From assembly GCA_965644295.1 (NCBI GenBank), contig CBFFRP010000563.1:1-64000 (forward strand): 64,000 nucleotides of DNA, given 5' to 3'. The position numbers and the translations under genes were made by a program. The notes below the pieces were generated by a model, which was given only the letters and a program-made list of their open reading frames with translations, was not told the DNA's origin and searched no databases. The stretch is from Paraphysomonas bandaiensis. Lineage: Eukaryota > Chrysophyceae. This document shows, in pieces, positions 30,753-43,386 of this stretch. How positions within the stretch are numbered: position 1 is the stretch's first letter; each line of letters opens with the position of its first letter.

Positions 30753-33700
30753 TTAAAATATCCCCATGGAGGCCCTGGCCCCACCTTGACGTAGGTAAGC
30801 AAGAGCCAATTGCAGCTCATCTGGAGTGGCAGTTCCTTGCTCGATCTTCACAACCTATATGAAGATATATGAGATATAGATTGAGCTAGTTGTACTCATT
30901 TCAATGTCTTACCAGGTCTTGCATCTTGACGTCAGCCCTGTAGTACATTATGGCCCTTTCTGCCAGTTTATTGGCTGGCTGGCTCTCCACTACATGTAGC
31001 AATTAGATAGGTACATAGAACAATGCATGCAACCCATGTATAGCAGCCCATACAACATAGTTCATATATATGCACAATGTGAAGTTAAACGACATACCAA
31101 GATGAATGCCCTCCTGGTAGACCATCATAGAAGCCAAAGATGACGCTATCGAGTTCTTCAAGTACTGCACAGGCATTCTCTCCCTAGCTCTATCCCAGGC
31201 AATCTCAGCCAGTTTAGGAGGCAGGTTCTTCCTGCAGAGAAGTATTAACATCAAAATTAAAACGATGGAATTACCACAAACATACCTCACGAGGGGTAGA
31301 AGTTCCTCGAAAAGAGGGTCTCCTAAGTTCTTGTCCTTAAGCTCATCGATAAGGGCATCCGTCACTCTGTTGATGCACCCACTAATTCGCTCAGAAAAGT
31401 GAGGAAGATTTCCTGTATAACAGAAATCATTTCGGATTTGGATAGATATTATGCTGCCTTGTCATACCTGGGAAATTTTTATAGAGAGTGAACATGAGCT
31501 TGGCCTCAGCCTCGGCGATCTTTCTCAGATGAGCCAGAACATCCTTTACTAAAGCTTCTTTGTTCTCAATGAACTCCTCCTTGGATAACAGCATGGAGCA
31601 TGCGATCTCGCATGATGAGGTCACAACACCACACTAATAAATGAATCAGTAAAATAACACGAAACATATCCATACAATAATTCACGAATCAGACCGTGAC
31701 ATCCAAATCATGCTAACGTTTGTACCTTGTTGGCTGAAGAGTCTTTGACAATCATCACACCAGCATGTTTGAAGAGCTCCTCTCTTGCATCTTTAGTGTT
31801 ATAGATGTTAGCTCCCTGTGACAAATATTGTTAGTACACCACTTGTAATACAAGGCCAATTCACAGTATCGCAACGAGCATACCTCAACAATAAGGCGAG
31901 AAGTAGGTTCCCCATTCTCGTCCAGGAAATTGCGCCAGTTGGAAGAGTTAATAGTATTAGGACGTCCTATTTGGTTTCGATTGGTATAATTAATTTGGAA
32001 TATATTGTACAAAGTGCTTCACTATTCATATCGCTATAACAAATATACAGCCACGAATTCGTATAGTACATAATACACAGTACCACAAAGACAAGTAATA
32101 TATATCCCCACCTCCTGCAGGCACAAAGGCATCAGCCTTGACTCTAAATGGCATGGTATTTCTTCTAGCAAGGCCTTCCTCACTCGCCTTAGCCTCCATT
32201 AACACTCCCTCAGAAGAAAGCTACATATACAACGAAGCATGTTATATCGTCTGATCTAAGCGTAGTTGATGGTACAGCCGACACTTTGTATTCAAGTTAT
32301 TTCGCAAGAATTCAAAGTAGTCCTTTTAGTAGGAAATAGGCAATGTATTGTGTATATTTCAGTAGCCCGTGATATTACCTTAGCGGGATTAAAATGAATG
32401 ATACTGCGACTTTCTTCCACCAATCTCATCAATTCGTGTCTATCTAATCCAGCTGGATCCTCAGCAACTCCATCCACATCGGATATACCGACCACCTTGG
32501 CATTGTCACCGTATTCCCTAATAAGTTTTGAATAAATATAGTTAAACTGCCACAAACGCTACAATCGGTTGGTGTTGTGCCTCAGCCATACTAATACAAG
32601 ACATAAAACATATGTATACCAACATATGCCCTACACTCTCACTATATTACTTCTTACAGCCGCTTCTTACCTAAATAGAATTTTCAGCAAGTTGCCAGCA
32701 ACGTCTCCATCGGGTCCTCCGGTAACCTTCACAGTAAAAGGCTGAGTCTTGGGGTCAATACCAAGGCTCTCTTTAAGGGCCACATCCAAGAAGACGACAA
32801 CACCCTCAGAGGTTACACCATACTGCTTGTGGTTGAATCCGGCCTCTGAGAAAACATAAGTAAAGAAATAATCGAAAGCAAAACAGAGATTATTGCTTGC
32901 GCATATAACATATGTTGGGAGGTTGGGATGGAGGTTGGAACTTGGAGCAGATCCAACACTCAGCTTATCCACCCGTAGGCATTGATGATCCACGATAAAT
33001 ATATCACAGTCAGTCAGTACATTTCAATGTATCCGTCTTAAGCAACAATCATGACTCAATGAATGTGAGACTAGTTTAACAAACGGATAGCAGTAGTCAT
33101 GTGGTGTATAAAACGTTGAGTACCTTTCTTGGAGCTCATAAAAGCAGGTGGGATGTTGTACCCACGTCTTGCGGCTCTCTCTACGATCCAGTCGATGTCC
33201 GCAGGGATGACCTACACGCACGTAGTGTTATGCAATCAACGGCTAGAACGTATGGCTCAATTTGAAAACATAATATTGTGCTTTCTTAATCATCGCAAAA
33301 TAGTTGTACGTTACCTGCTCATCTGGTCCAAGGAAAATGACTTCATCTTCCCCATATCTATCAACTACAGTTCTCTCGAACCTCTCGTCTCTGACAGTGA
33401 GATCCAAAATACTGTCCACAAAGGCCTGCAAATATACCAATACGAAGTTATATAATGTACAAATTCCAGCAAATTTTGCACTGCAGAGTCTTCTCTCCAC
33501 CATGGCAGAATGTCAAGGAAATACGAGACAATATACTTACTCTCACGGACTTTCTCTTCAGGAACTCGTGGTGCTTCTTCCTCACGTTTGGTGAGTCCAC
33601 CAGCACAACAGCCTTTGCCCCACCTTCAGGGATATCCTGAACAGTAAAGCACTTAGCATAGAAAAGTGTACGCAGATCTATAACTACAACAGCAATATGC

Positions 33701-36700
33701 AATATACGATCGCATATGTCACACGTCGATGTAGCATCTACATTATATATACAATACCCTCCTAATCAACTATATTACGTCGTTACTACACACCTTGTTC
33801 TTGAGCTGTTGGCCATAGCTGAGACCATACACCTCATCGAACTGTCTTGCTGATTCAAGAGCCTTCGTATCGCTGTTGGGAGGAGTCACGATACGGAGCC
33901 CGCCTCTAGCGATATCCTTGAACCGACAATGGAAGCCATTGAAGTACCTACCATAATATTAGACCATTGTAAGCCGAGATAGAGAACAGCGTTGTTAGGT
34001 CAATAGCAAAGGACGGTAATATGTCAAAAAATAATATCTCTACAATCCAGAATCGTCCGTAGTATTGCATACATGCATTGTCTACTATACCTTCCATGCG
34101 AAAAGAAAACGCCAAATGGCAATTCCTTCTTGTTCGGCCCGTTCATTTCTTCTTCAGAAAACATAACGGCTGGGTCAACTCGCAGACTTAGAGCATATCT
34201 GTATTTAGTTTAGTAACAAAAGGTACACAGAACACATAGCACAAAATGCCCACCTATCATCGTTGTAGAAGTTAGTCTTCAGCGTGTATTTCACGGCATC
34301 TAGCATTTTCTGCAGAGCAAATCTGGCTTCCTCTCTTTGAAGCCTGTTTACCACAAAAACATACTGTCAACACATGCTCATACATACAGCTAGACAATAG
34401 CTATCAAACCTGGCTAATCTTGACTGGATAGCTGCAGATCTCTTTTCGAAGTCCACATCGGCTGCCTCCTTGTCAATGCTCACTATAGCAGGATTGAAGC
34501 GGTCTAAGAACAGCTGGGCGATAGCCTCAGCTTGCTCGGCGAGATAGGGAGATGATGTGACTGTGTCTACGATGGATTGTGTGCTGCGCACATGCATACA
34601 AGTAAAGGCACATAGATAAAATTGCCGAGTACTCAGCGATACATGATGTAAACATAAAAAGATAAAGGGGGAAGTCCACAAGTATAATGAGATAGATACG
34701 GCACAAGCACATTCCTACCTGGCGAAGGCAATAGGGTACTGTTTGCTGAGCGGGGAGTGCATCATACTGCACAAAGCCGTTACGACTTCTGCCTTGGATG
34801 CTCCAAACTGCTTCTTATGCGGGGCATCCTTCTGGAAAGCTAAACGAAGAGTCATGTCATCCAACCACTTGCAACGCTTCAAATCACGTGTAAAGCGAGG
34901 GACGAAGTCTGTCACACAGAGTACATAAGATAGTACATTAAAAATAACAGATATCATTACCAGGTCCAAATATTGAATCAGGTGAGGTTGACACGGAGGG
35001 GTCAGGAGACACAAGCAATCTTAGTTGAGTGGTGTAGCCTGGACTGTAAGCGGAATTTTGGTCGGCCGGAATAGAGTTTCCTGGATCGTAGACATTGTCC
35101 ATATGGGCACGCCAAATATCCATTCCACGCATTGCCAGCATGTCTACAAACGGCCAATATATGTGAGTAATAGTGTTGACTCGGAGTGACTCATATTGTT
35201 CTTACGAAGTTTGGTCGGCATACACTTAGTAGACAGAAACGAAACTACCATAGCATGCAGCACAGTGAAAAAGTAGTGTAGTTTATAAAGTACCTGCAGT
35301 GAGCTTCAGCAACTCATCCGGGAACACATTTCCAGCGGCAAGGGTAACCCAAGCGGCCGTCCCCGATGGAGGACCACCAGTGCCGTGGTACTTTTCAATG
35401 TGTACAGCAGAGTCATCTGTACCCTTCACTTGTTCGTACAGAGCTCTCTGGAAGAATAGCAGAGTTAGCATGGACATATAAATGGAGAAATGAGAGCAGC
35501 TTCTGGTGACATTTTACCTGAATCATGAACCTACGGGGATGGGACGACTGCACATACTGTGGGCTGCACTTCGCCACATACTCCTTCATAGAGGCCTCGC
35601 TAAACAAATTTTCATCGTACTTCGGGACACGAGGGTTGTCGTCGTGTTTTCCCGCCTTCACCTGACACCAACAGTAAGTGGTATTACAGAACATACGTAT
35701 ATAAAATGCTATCGAATGAGTAGAGATAAAGCACGTATCAAGAAGTACAAAACACAAAGCATATGATCTACCTCCTCTATAGCCTGCATAATGTGTTTCG
35801 CATCATCCATAGTGGCGGTGGGAATCTCTGAGGCCTTGGCTACACAGTATACAGTTAAAACGTACGCGGGGACGACATACAGTCTACAATGGTCATATAT
35901 TTGTACACATACGACTATGGAGTACACAAGAAGTACGCAGGTATACTCACGCTCAAAGGTAAAAATGTTAAGAGCGAATTGGCCGTCTTCAGAAGAAAAA
36001 ACTTTGATGTTAGCCAAGTCATGTTGAGGCATGGGGGATTGCATCAATTGCTCCAACTGTCGCGAGAAAAAATGAGTTGAGCATATTGCTGAAAAGCTGC
36101 TTATATGGCATTGCAGACAACAACACATCCTAGATTCGAAACAGCGTATACACAATGCACAAGGAGTACATTGCGCTTGGAGGAAGTAAATATTTTACAG
36201 CAGTATAAAGATTATACCTGTCCAAGGAAAGATCCACTTCTGGTATGGGTGGAAAGAATGGTAACGTGGATTTTTCCATCTGGTTCCTTGTTCATAATCT
36301 TCAGGCTCAGATCACTTTGTCTGAGATCATGAATGGCAGCCACAGCTTGTAGGTGAGACCGACGCATCTCTTCGCTAACTTGATTAAAGTAAGAGTCCTG
36401 CATGAATACATTACTCACGAGATAAAAGAGATCGAGTTCGAACTATACCGGCATAGCTTTGAGAAACCATGGAACCACTTGCTTGACTATGAGCAGAGAG
36501 TGAGATATATACAGTCTCATGCATATACACATCTATAGCTGCATATAGATATGTCTATAGCCATATATATATACATGTATATGCATATAAAGGCATGTAT
36601 ACGTATATATACATACATATGAGGGTATGTATACTTATATATATGTGTGAATGTTACCAGTTTCCATCTGATGAAGAGAGATATCATGAATAAGGGCTTG

Positions 36701-36853
36701 TTCAGTAAGCTTCTGTATGTTTTTATCATCCATTGGAGCCCATGATTTCGTTCCTCTCACTGTATGTGTGATCGATGGAAGTAATCCTTTTGATGTATGT
36801 TTTGGTCCTATTAAAGACCTCAGGATCATCCGTGAACATCCTCTTGATAACAT
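30753..36853 (-). CDS. NAD-specific glutamate dehydrogenase, large GDH2 type
   Basis: Oxidative deamination of glutamate to 2-oxoglutarate. 25 exons; all junctions below keep phase except 1/2: 36853-36658, 36397-36218, 36056-35951, 35839-35772, 35661-35518, 35447-35294, 35143-34961, 34908-34719, 34583-34410, 34343-34254, 34198-34091, 33947-33794, 33636-33541, 33425-33315, 33211-33124, 32845-32671, 32517-32379, 32220-32112, 31966-31884, 31815-31726, 31633-31468, 31412-31286, 31231-31098, 30989-30913, 30854-30753. About 1,080 residues. Exon 1 begins MLSRGCSRMILRSLIGPKHT, a likely mitochondrial presequence. The NAD-binding fold shows VTGGPDGDVAGNLL and VVGISDVDG. Further GDH2 hallmarks are NSSNWRNFLDENGEPTSRL, IVKDSSANKCGVVTSS and FHCRFKDIARGG. 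Exon 1's donor is off by one base from exon 2 (DSYFNQVSEE); an alternative acceptor (CAAG/TTAGC) or a sequence error would fix it. Confidence 0.95.
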
Positions 36854-39800
36854 GTTGTCTCTATACTATCTTTCTATCAATGTATGATCAGGTTCCACTT
36901 CCCACCAAATTATAATAAAGAATTTATATATAAAGATACATACATACACATACATATACATACATATGTACACACTCACTCCTACTTATCCATACATACA
37001 TACATACAGTGTACTGGTCACTTATAAACCACATAAATTCACCCAAAATCTCATATGTTTTTTTTCAAGATATTTCTTTCTATGGTAAGTTTGTGAGCAA
37101 CTGAAAAATGGATCGTATCTTGAACGGACACATTACCAAAATCAGTTAGAAGAAAAACTCTGTATATATGAGATACTGCTGCTGCTGCTGTATACTCTGT
37201 ACATATACAGTACATTGCCGTACATATACAGTACATGTACAGTGGTACAATGTACAGCAGTGGTAATTTTTTACCTATTTTTAGTATATAAATAGGGTCT
37301 ATAATTCTGGAAAAGTCAAAAATAAAGAATAAATTTACTATTTTTAGGTAAACGATCAGTGTAAAATCTCGGATTTTGTGGAGTGTTTGTGGTTATATAG
37401 ATGTAACTTCTTCAGTGAGCCTTACTGCATAGAATATAATCACATTAAGCAAAGTTAAGTACTCTATTAGAAGCTATGAAGCATTCTGAAGACCTTTTCA
37501 TTGTCAGAGGAGCCATTGGACAATACCACTGTACCTCAAAGTATATGAATCGTGCCGTGCAGTGACGTGATTTGGTTAGACACAAGTGGCTATATGAGCC
37601 CAGTCAGACATGAAAGGAACGTGATGAAACACACTCATTTCGTCGAAAATATCAGCTGTATATATGAGAATGAACAAACCATTCAATACACTATGCGGTA
37701 AATACATTGAAATACTGTTTGAATGTATCACTTATGGGAAACTATTCGACGGATACTCCATTCGATACATGTGCTGTCGACATCGAATGAAATCAATCCC
37801 GATATAGTTCTAAGAAGATCTTTTCATTATACTTCATTTTATACGTGTGGTGTGTTCAGTTCTGTTGTGTCATATGAATGTATTGTGCAATTAAAGGTTA
37901 ATAGTGTGCAATACGTGAAACGAACTCAAAGGAGGAGGGGTTTCAAAGGATGTAGATTGACTAGTGAGTAGATGATAGTAGGATGGGCAATAGAACACTT
38001 GTCCATTGGAAATATTACGAATATTATGTGATGTGTTTGGATTAATAATTACAACTCCTTCTGGGAAGTGTTGTATTCGCAATGCCCAACACTGCTACTA
38101 ATAATATATAGAGAAACAGGTAAAAGTTTTATAACCTTGCGAAAAAGTAGGTCAAGGCATTTGTATAACAAGTGCCAAATTCTGTGATACGTCCTTACTT
38201 TGTAGGGCTAGCGTTGGAGTGACTGCACTGTTTTAATCAATATATATTCAGTATCAACGTCATGTCAATCGATTGAATAACATATTCTAAATGTTTTTCT
38301 TTCACTCTTTCGTAGTAGTATATGACGTTGTCACTCTCCTCGGGGTAGTCTTTTACCCATGTACAGTTTCTTTCTCAGTTTCACATATTCTGTACTCTAT
38401 GATATCGAAAGATCGCCGGCAGCGATTGCTCCTTGAGCCACACAAACTCTGAGCTTGAGCTACTATGCTATGAAAGAATTGAAGCCTTCTACGCCAGGAG
38501 GTATTATTGTGGAATACCGCACGAAAAAGATACATTTTCTATTCCTACCCTATTCTATTACCCCTATCCCTGTTTCTTTCGCACATATGGAAAGTCCCAC
38601 AGCAGCCTTGAGGGGAAGAAAATAATGATTTTTACAAGACACATAATTTCTAACATTTCCAACAACTCAAATTACTAATCCCAATGATTAATTGAACTCT
38701 ACGAATAGCCTGATTAACCCAAAAACAATCTCACAAGCAGTTTTAACTACGATTCGCATTGACCGATATTTGCTATTGTTGCTAGAAAATGAACTTTTCT
38801 TGTAAATCGTCGTTATCTGGTGTTACTAGAAACTGAAGGTTTGGCCTCAATATCCGTCAAGGGACATTGTTACGGGAAGGACAAGAGCAACTGAAGCAGA
38901 GAAAGAGTAAAATGGAGGGATTATCATGATTAAAACTTGAGTTCTTAGTAAAGGATGAGCTGTGGGGGCATGATCTGAAGGGGATGATGATAGAGGGCAA
39001 GTTATTGCTGATGACTCTGTCACATATCTATAATAGAAGAGATTGAGTAGTGAGATGATTACTCCTTCTTAAATGATTCTCCACACACTGCTGCGTTGTT
39101 TCCAGTGTGAGAGGAAGGGAGTGGTTTTGTATAGGAATCTATGATTCGCAAGTGTCTTTATGGGCTCTAGCTAACTGCCCGGTCTAGAACACTTCGAGAA
39201 GGCTAATAGAGAGCATTTACATTCCAACTAAGAGACTTACCACACACTAACAGTGTCATAGGCTATCATGCATGTTGTAATACTCAATGCAAAAGCCTTA
39301 AAAAACTAGCAAGAAAATCAATACATACACTGCATACTTTATAGAATAAACTCCTAAAACCGTCGATTTTCATATAAATATGTGTTTTTATGCTACAGTT
39401 CCAAAAATATGCTTGTGGCCAAAAAAAATACAGAAAAATATCGAAACATTGAGAAAATAACTAAAAAATAAGGATTTTTATAATAAAACATAAACTGAAA
39501 GAAACATAATTGGTCCATAAATCTCTTTAAGATATGTTTTTTATAGGAAGTTGGAACGAAATAATCTTATCCAATCATATGATAAGATAATGAAATCAAG
39601 ACATCCAATCAAATGAATGGTTTGGATGGTAATTTAGTTAAGTGGAACTGTGTATGTATGTATAGTCAGATCACTCCCTCTGTGTCACTATATATACATA
39701 CATATCAAATCATTTAATTTAAGTTCTATTTAATTATTTCATATCATTTTTTTTTTGTATTTCATTATCTCATTCAATTCTTTTATACCTTTGTGTTTGT

Positions 39801-39883
39801 TTAGTTATTCATATTATCTAGAGAGACTCTCCCTCCCCCCCCCCGCCAAGTGTTTGATTGATCTCTATATCGACTAGTTTAAT
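36854..39883. other. Long intergenic region, no gene seen
   Basis: Three kilobases without a convincing gene. Microsatellite patches (TACATA near 36935-37010; GTACA-rich near 37190-37260) flank the GDH2 5' side. 37860-38095 shares diverged blocks with 43790-44035. ORFs at 37723-37971 and 38433-38678 lack start context and coding character. A C homopolymer (39835-39845) precedes the eIF4G start. Confidence 0.45.
37860..38095 (+). repeat. Diverged dispersed repeat, copy 1
   Basis: Shares TTAATAGTGTGCAATA-GTGAA, a GGATTAATAATTA-GA(T/C)TCCTT block and a GTGTTGTATTC/GCATTGTGTTC block in the same order and spacing as 43790-44035. The identity is low, so this is an old element or duplication. Confidence 0.45.
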
Positions 39884-42800
39884 ATGTCTAATAAATCAAC
39901 TACAACTCTAAATAAGGATGCAAAAGAATTTGTTCCAGGAACTTCATCAATTCCATCAACGATTCCAATGATGCCATCAGCTCACTTAAGAGTAAGTGGT
40001 ATAGTCATATGGACTCTGATGTTATATATATGTATACTGATATACTATAACAGCCAGCAGCACAAGAGTTTGTCCCTAATAGTTATCCTCATCCATCACA
40101 TGTTCCTCCGGTAAGAATTATTAATGTATATATATGTATTATTGTATTTGTTTGACTCTATATATCAGATGATGGATTACAACAACAACTATGGATACAA
40201 CCATTACTATTCGTATTCTGACTTCCCATATGCACCACCGATGCCGACGTATGCCCCACAGCGTTTCTATCCTGACCAGCCTCAGCAGCAAAAGAAACCT
40301 AAGCCTGCCGGTGTCCCACAGAGTTCACAACAAGCTACACCCTTAAGTAACAATGCCAGTGTAGTTGATAAAAATACCAATGAAACTCCTGCTGAAGTTG
40401 CTACAGTCAATGATAAGACTGTGAAGAGTGTGGATGAAACTGCGGCCACCTCTGTGCCTGAAACTACACAGGCTGAGGATACTACACCTACTTCTCTTGA
40501 TTCTAATAAAAAGCAGGAAACCAAGCCCCCTGCTTCTCCGGAACCTGAATCTACAACTGTAGCTACTCAACCTGAAGTTAAAACTTCTGTGGCTACTGAA
40601 TCATCAACTGAAGGTTGGTCTAGAGGGAGCGAATTGACCCCTGAGAAAGTGCCAGCAACGGAGGGGTCGAATAACTCAGCTGACGAGGTTACTTCCTGGA
40701 AGAGGGGGTCGACAATGGCAGAGAAGACTCTTGATGACATGCTTCGTAGGACTGATGGTATTATAAGGTATTGTGTTATGTAAATTCCGTGTATCATTGT
40801 ATGTACCATACGCCATCTGACCCTATGTATCAACAGATATAGCAAGGCAAACCTCTTTAGTATGAACCAATGGGGTAAAACGTTTCCGCAAGAACTGCAG
40901 ACCATATACGGAGGTTTGACTAGCCGAGAACGCCCTCCTGTAACTGAAAACAGAGCAGCTGGCCATCAGCATGGTGCTCGAAGTCCCAGCAAGAAGAAGC
41001 AATATGGAAAGCCGGTCGACGATCCTCATCCCGATGAAAAACTAATTTTTTCTGCTGATAATTTGAATAGAGAAGAAACGTTCAGGTAGTGGTGTGTGTG
41101 TTATATGTTTGTATATGTATATACATGTAAAACAAAGCGTAGATTAAAGTTTATGGTATATGTGAATCAATTAAGTAAGCTGTTTTGGCAGGTACCAACC
41201 GAATAAAGTTCTGGACGAATCTACCCCTGAGGCGATTCTGATGAAGGCCACTCTCATCCTTAACCAGCTTTCTTTAGAAAACTTTGAAAAACTTTCTGAG
41301 AAATTTATGAACATTGGAATGGAAACTGACGATCTCATGTGCAAGGTTGTAGACTTGATTGTATCCAAGGCGCAGCTAGAGGAGCCGTTTTGTTTCATGT
41401 ATGCTGATCTGTGCCGCAAAATTACTGACAAATGGGGACCACCTAAAGATGGTGACACTGATAAGAGTGACCTCGGCAAAGTGTTCCGTACAAGGCTGTT
41501 GAATCGATGCCAAGAGGAGTTTCAACAAGATCGTGAGGCTGCTGTTAAGGCAGTCATGGATATGGATCTTGATGAGGCGGATAGAGAGGAGAAGCTACTT
41601 GTTTTAAAGAAGCGTTACACCGGCCACATGCGCTTTGTTGGCGAAATATACATGAAAGATCTCATCAAGGCCAACAAAATGCACTACTGCGTGGAAGAGT
41701 TGCTGCAGTCAAGAGATGAAGAGAAACTTGCATGTCTATGTAAGTTACTCCAAACGATCGGGAAGAAGCTTGAAGACTACGATACTTCGAAGAAAAAGAA
41801 GAAATTCCAGTCTTATTTTACTACCATCAGCGAAATGTCGAGAGATAAGTCCCTGAGTAGCAAAATTCGCTTTGCATTCAAAGATTTAATCGAAATGAGA
41901 GAAAACCAATGGACTGCCCGCCGTGAAGAAGAGAAGGCTAAAAAATTAAGCGAATTTCGTGAAAAGGATGGTTCGATCAAAATACAAGCCCCCCCTGCTA
42001 ACACCGCCAGCAGCATGAAAAGTAAACCCCAGGATTTTAGACAAGATGCTCGGCAAGATGCTCGCCAGTCCGCCCCTGCTGCTACTGATGAGTGGACTAG
42101 TGTTACAAAGCGTGGTAAAACTCGCGGAGCACCGGCACCGGCAACTTCTAAAATTAACACTTCTAACTCTTTTGGATCTCTCCAAGGCTCTACTGTGGGA
42201 AACAAATTTTCCGCTTTGACTGTTGCGACAGATAAGAAGTCATCTAAGAAGGGCTCACTGCCCAGCAATAACAGCTCACCGCATCTGTCTTCCCAAGGAT
42301 CCAATAGCAGCGACACAGGAGGGTGGAGCAAGACTAGTAGGAAAGGGGGTAATATGTCGAGTGACAACACCCCCAGAGGGTCGCCAACCAAACCCAAGGG
42401 ACAACACAATAACGGCTACACCGGTGCTGAGGGGGAAGACGGAAAATTAGACACACACACAGTGAATAGGGTGAGTGTACTTTTCCACTGACAATGTGGA
42501 GTGTGCTGCTGTTGTTTTTTAATAGACCTTCATATATATATTTCCACCTCAATCGAAATTATGTGTGTAGGCTATCGCATGCATGAATGAGTACTTCCTC
42601 AACGACCTACTTGATGAGGCTGTCGAAGTCATGCGGGAGTTGGTACATCCCAATTCAATGTCCCATGTAGTCAAGGGAACCATTCATGCAGTATTAGAAA
42701 GAAAAGATGCGGAAAGAAAAAAGTTCAATGTGTTTTTGCCAGGTTTGTATACTCACGGGGCTTTGTCCTCCGAGCAGGTATTTTTTCAATTTATCGCGTT

Positions 42801-43386
42801 AGCATTACATTTATTCGCATTGTTGAGTAGGCTATTGCGGGCTTGGAGGCGTTTCTTCATGACTATGATGAAATTGTCATTGACGTACCTCGTGTATCAC
42901 AGTACACATCTTCTATAATGGCTCATTTATATACTAATGGCGCCATTCCGAATTTGGAATTCATATTCACAGTTCCCGATGAAAACAACTTTTCTTTGAG
43001 CATGGGCAAATATGACCTTCTTGTTCAGGTATATGGTCGCTTGTGAATCTTGATTCCGTACCTTGGATATACAACCTGTATGTCAGTGCACATTATTTGT
43101 ATATTTATATATCAATTCACTAACATGTTGTCTGAATATGTCTTACTTTTGTCTTGTTAAATGTGATTCTGTTTTTTTTAGACTGCCGCTGCTGTGAAAG
43201 ATCTGAAAGATGAAGATTCGGCTCGCAGCTTCTACAATGCATCTATAGGTGACACCCAAAACATGGATAGCATGGACAAAGAACAACTCGATCGAGCGTT
43301 AGAGAAATATGGTGTCAACACATACCTGGTAACTGTCTTTTTACTTTATGTATTTCGACTTGTAATCGAGTACTTCACAGGTCTGA
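39884..43386 (+). CDS. Eukaryotic translation initiation factor 4G (eIF4G)
   Basis: Cap-complex scaffold. Eight exons in phase: 39884-39991, 40054-40110, 40169-40767, 40837-41085, 41192-42470, 42571-42777, 42831-43028, 43182-43328, with a final two codons after 43380 if the last GTAACT..CACAG intron is removed (about 949 residues). Reading through instead ends at 43511. Residues 9-18 (LNKDAKEFVP) match the PAM2 poly(A)-binding-protein motif, and 35-44 (LRPAAQEFVP) form a second PAM2-like site across the exon 1/2 junction. Residues ~256-262 (YSKANLF) are an eIF4E-binding YxxxxL-hydrophobic motif. MIF4G spans about 345-575 (ILMKATLILNQLSLENFEKL), followed by a Ser-rich linker and an MA3-like domain (about 765-945; MNEYFLNDLLDEAVEVMREL). 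The C-terminus is the least certain part. Confidence 0.93.

Noticed and set aside
37723-38678. ORFs of 60-82 codons upstream of eIF4G
   Set aside because: No coding bias or splice partners. One overlaps the diverged repeat at 37860.
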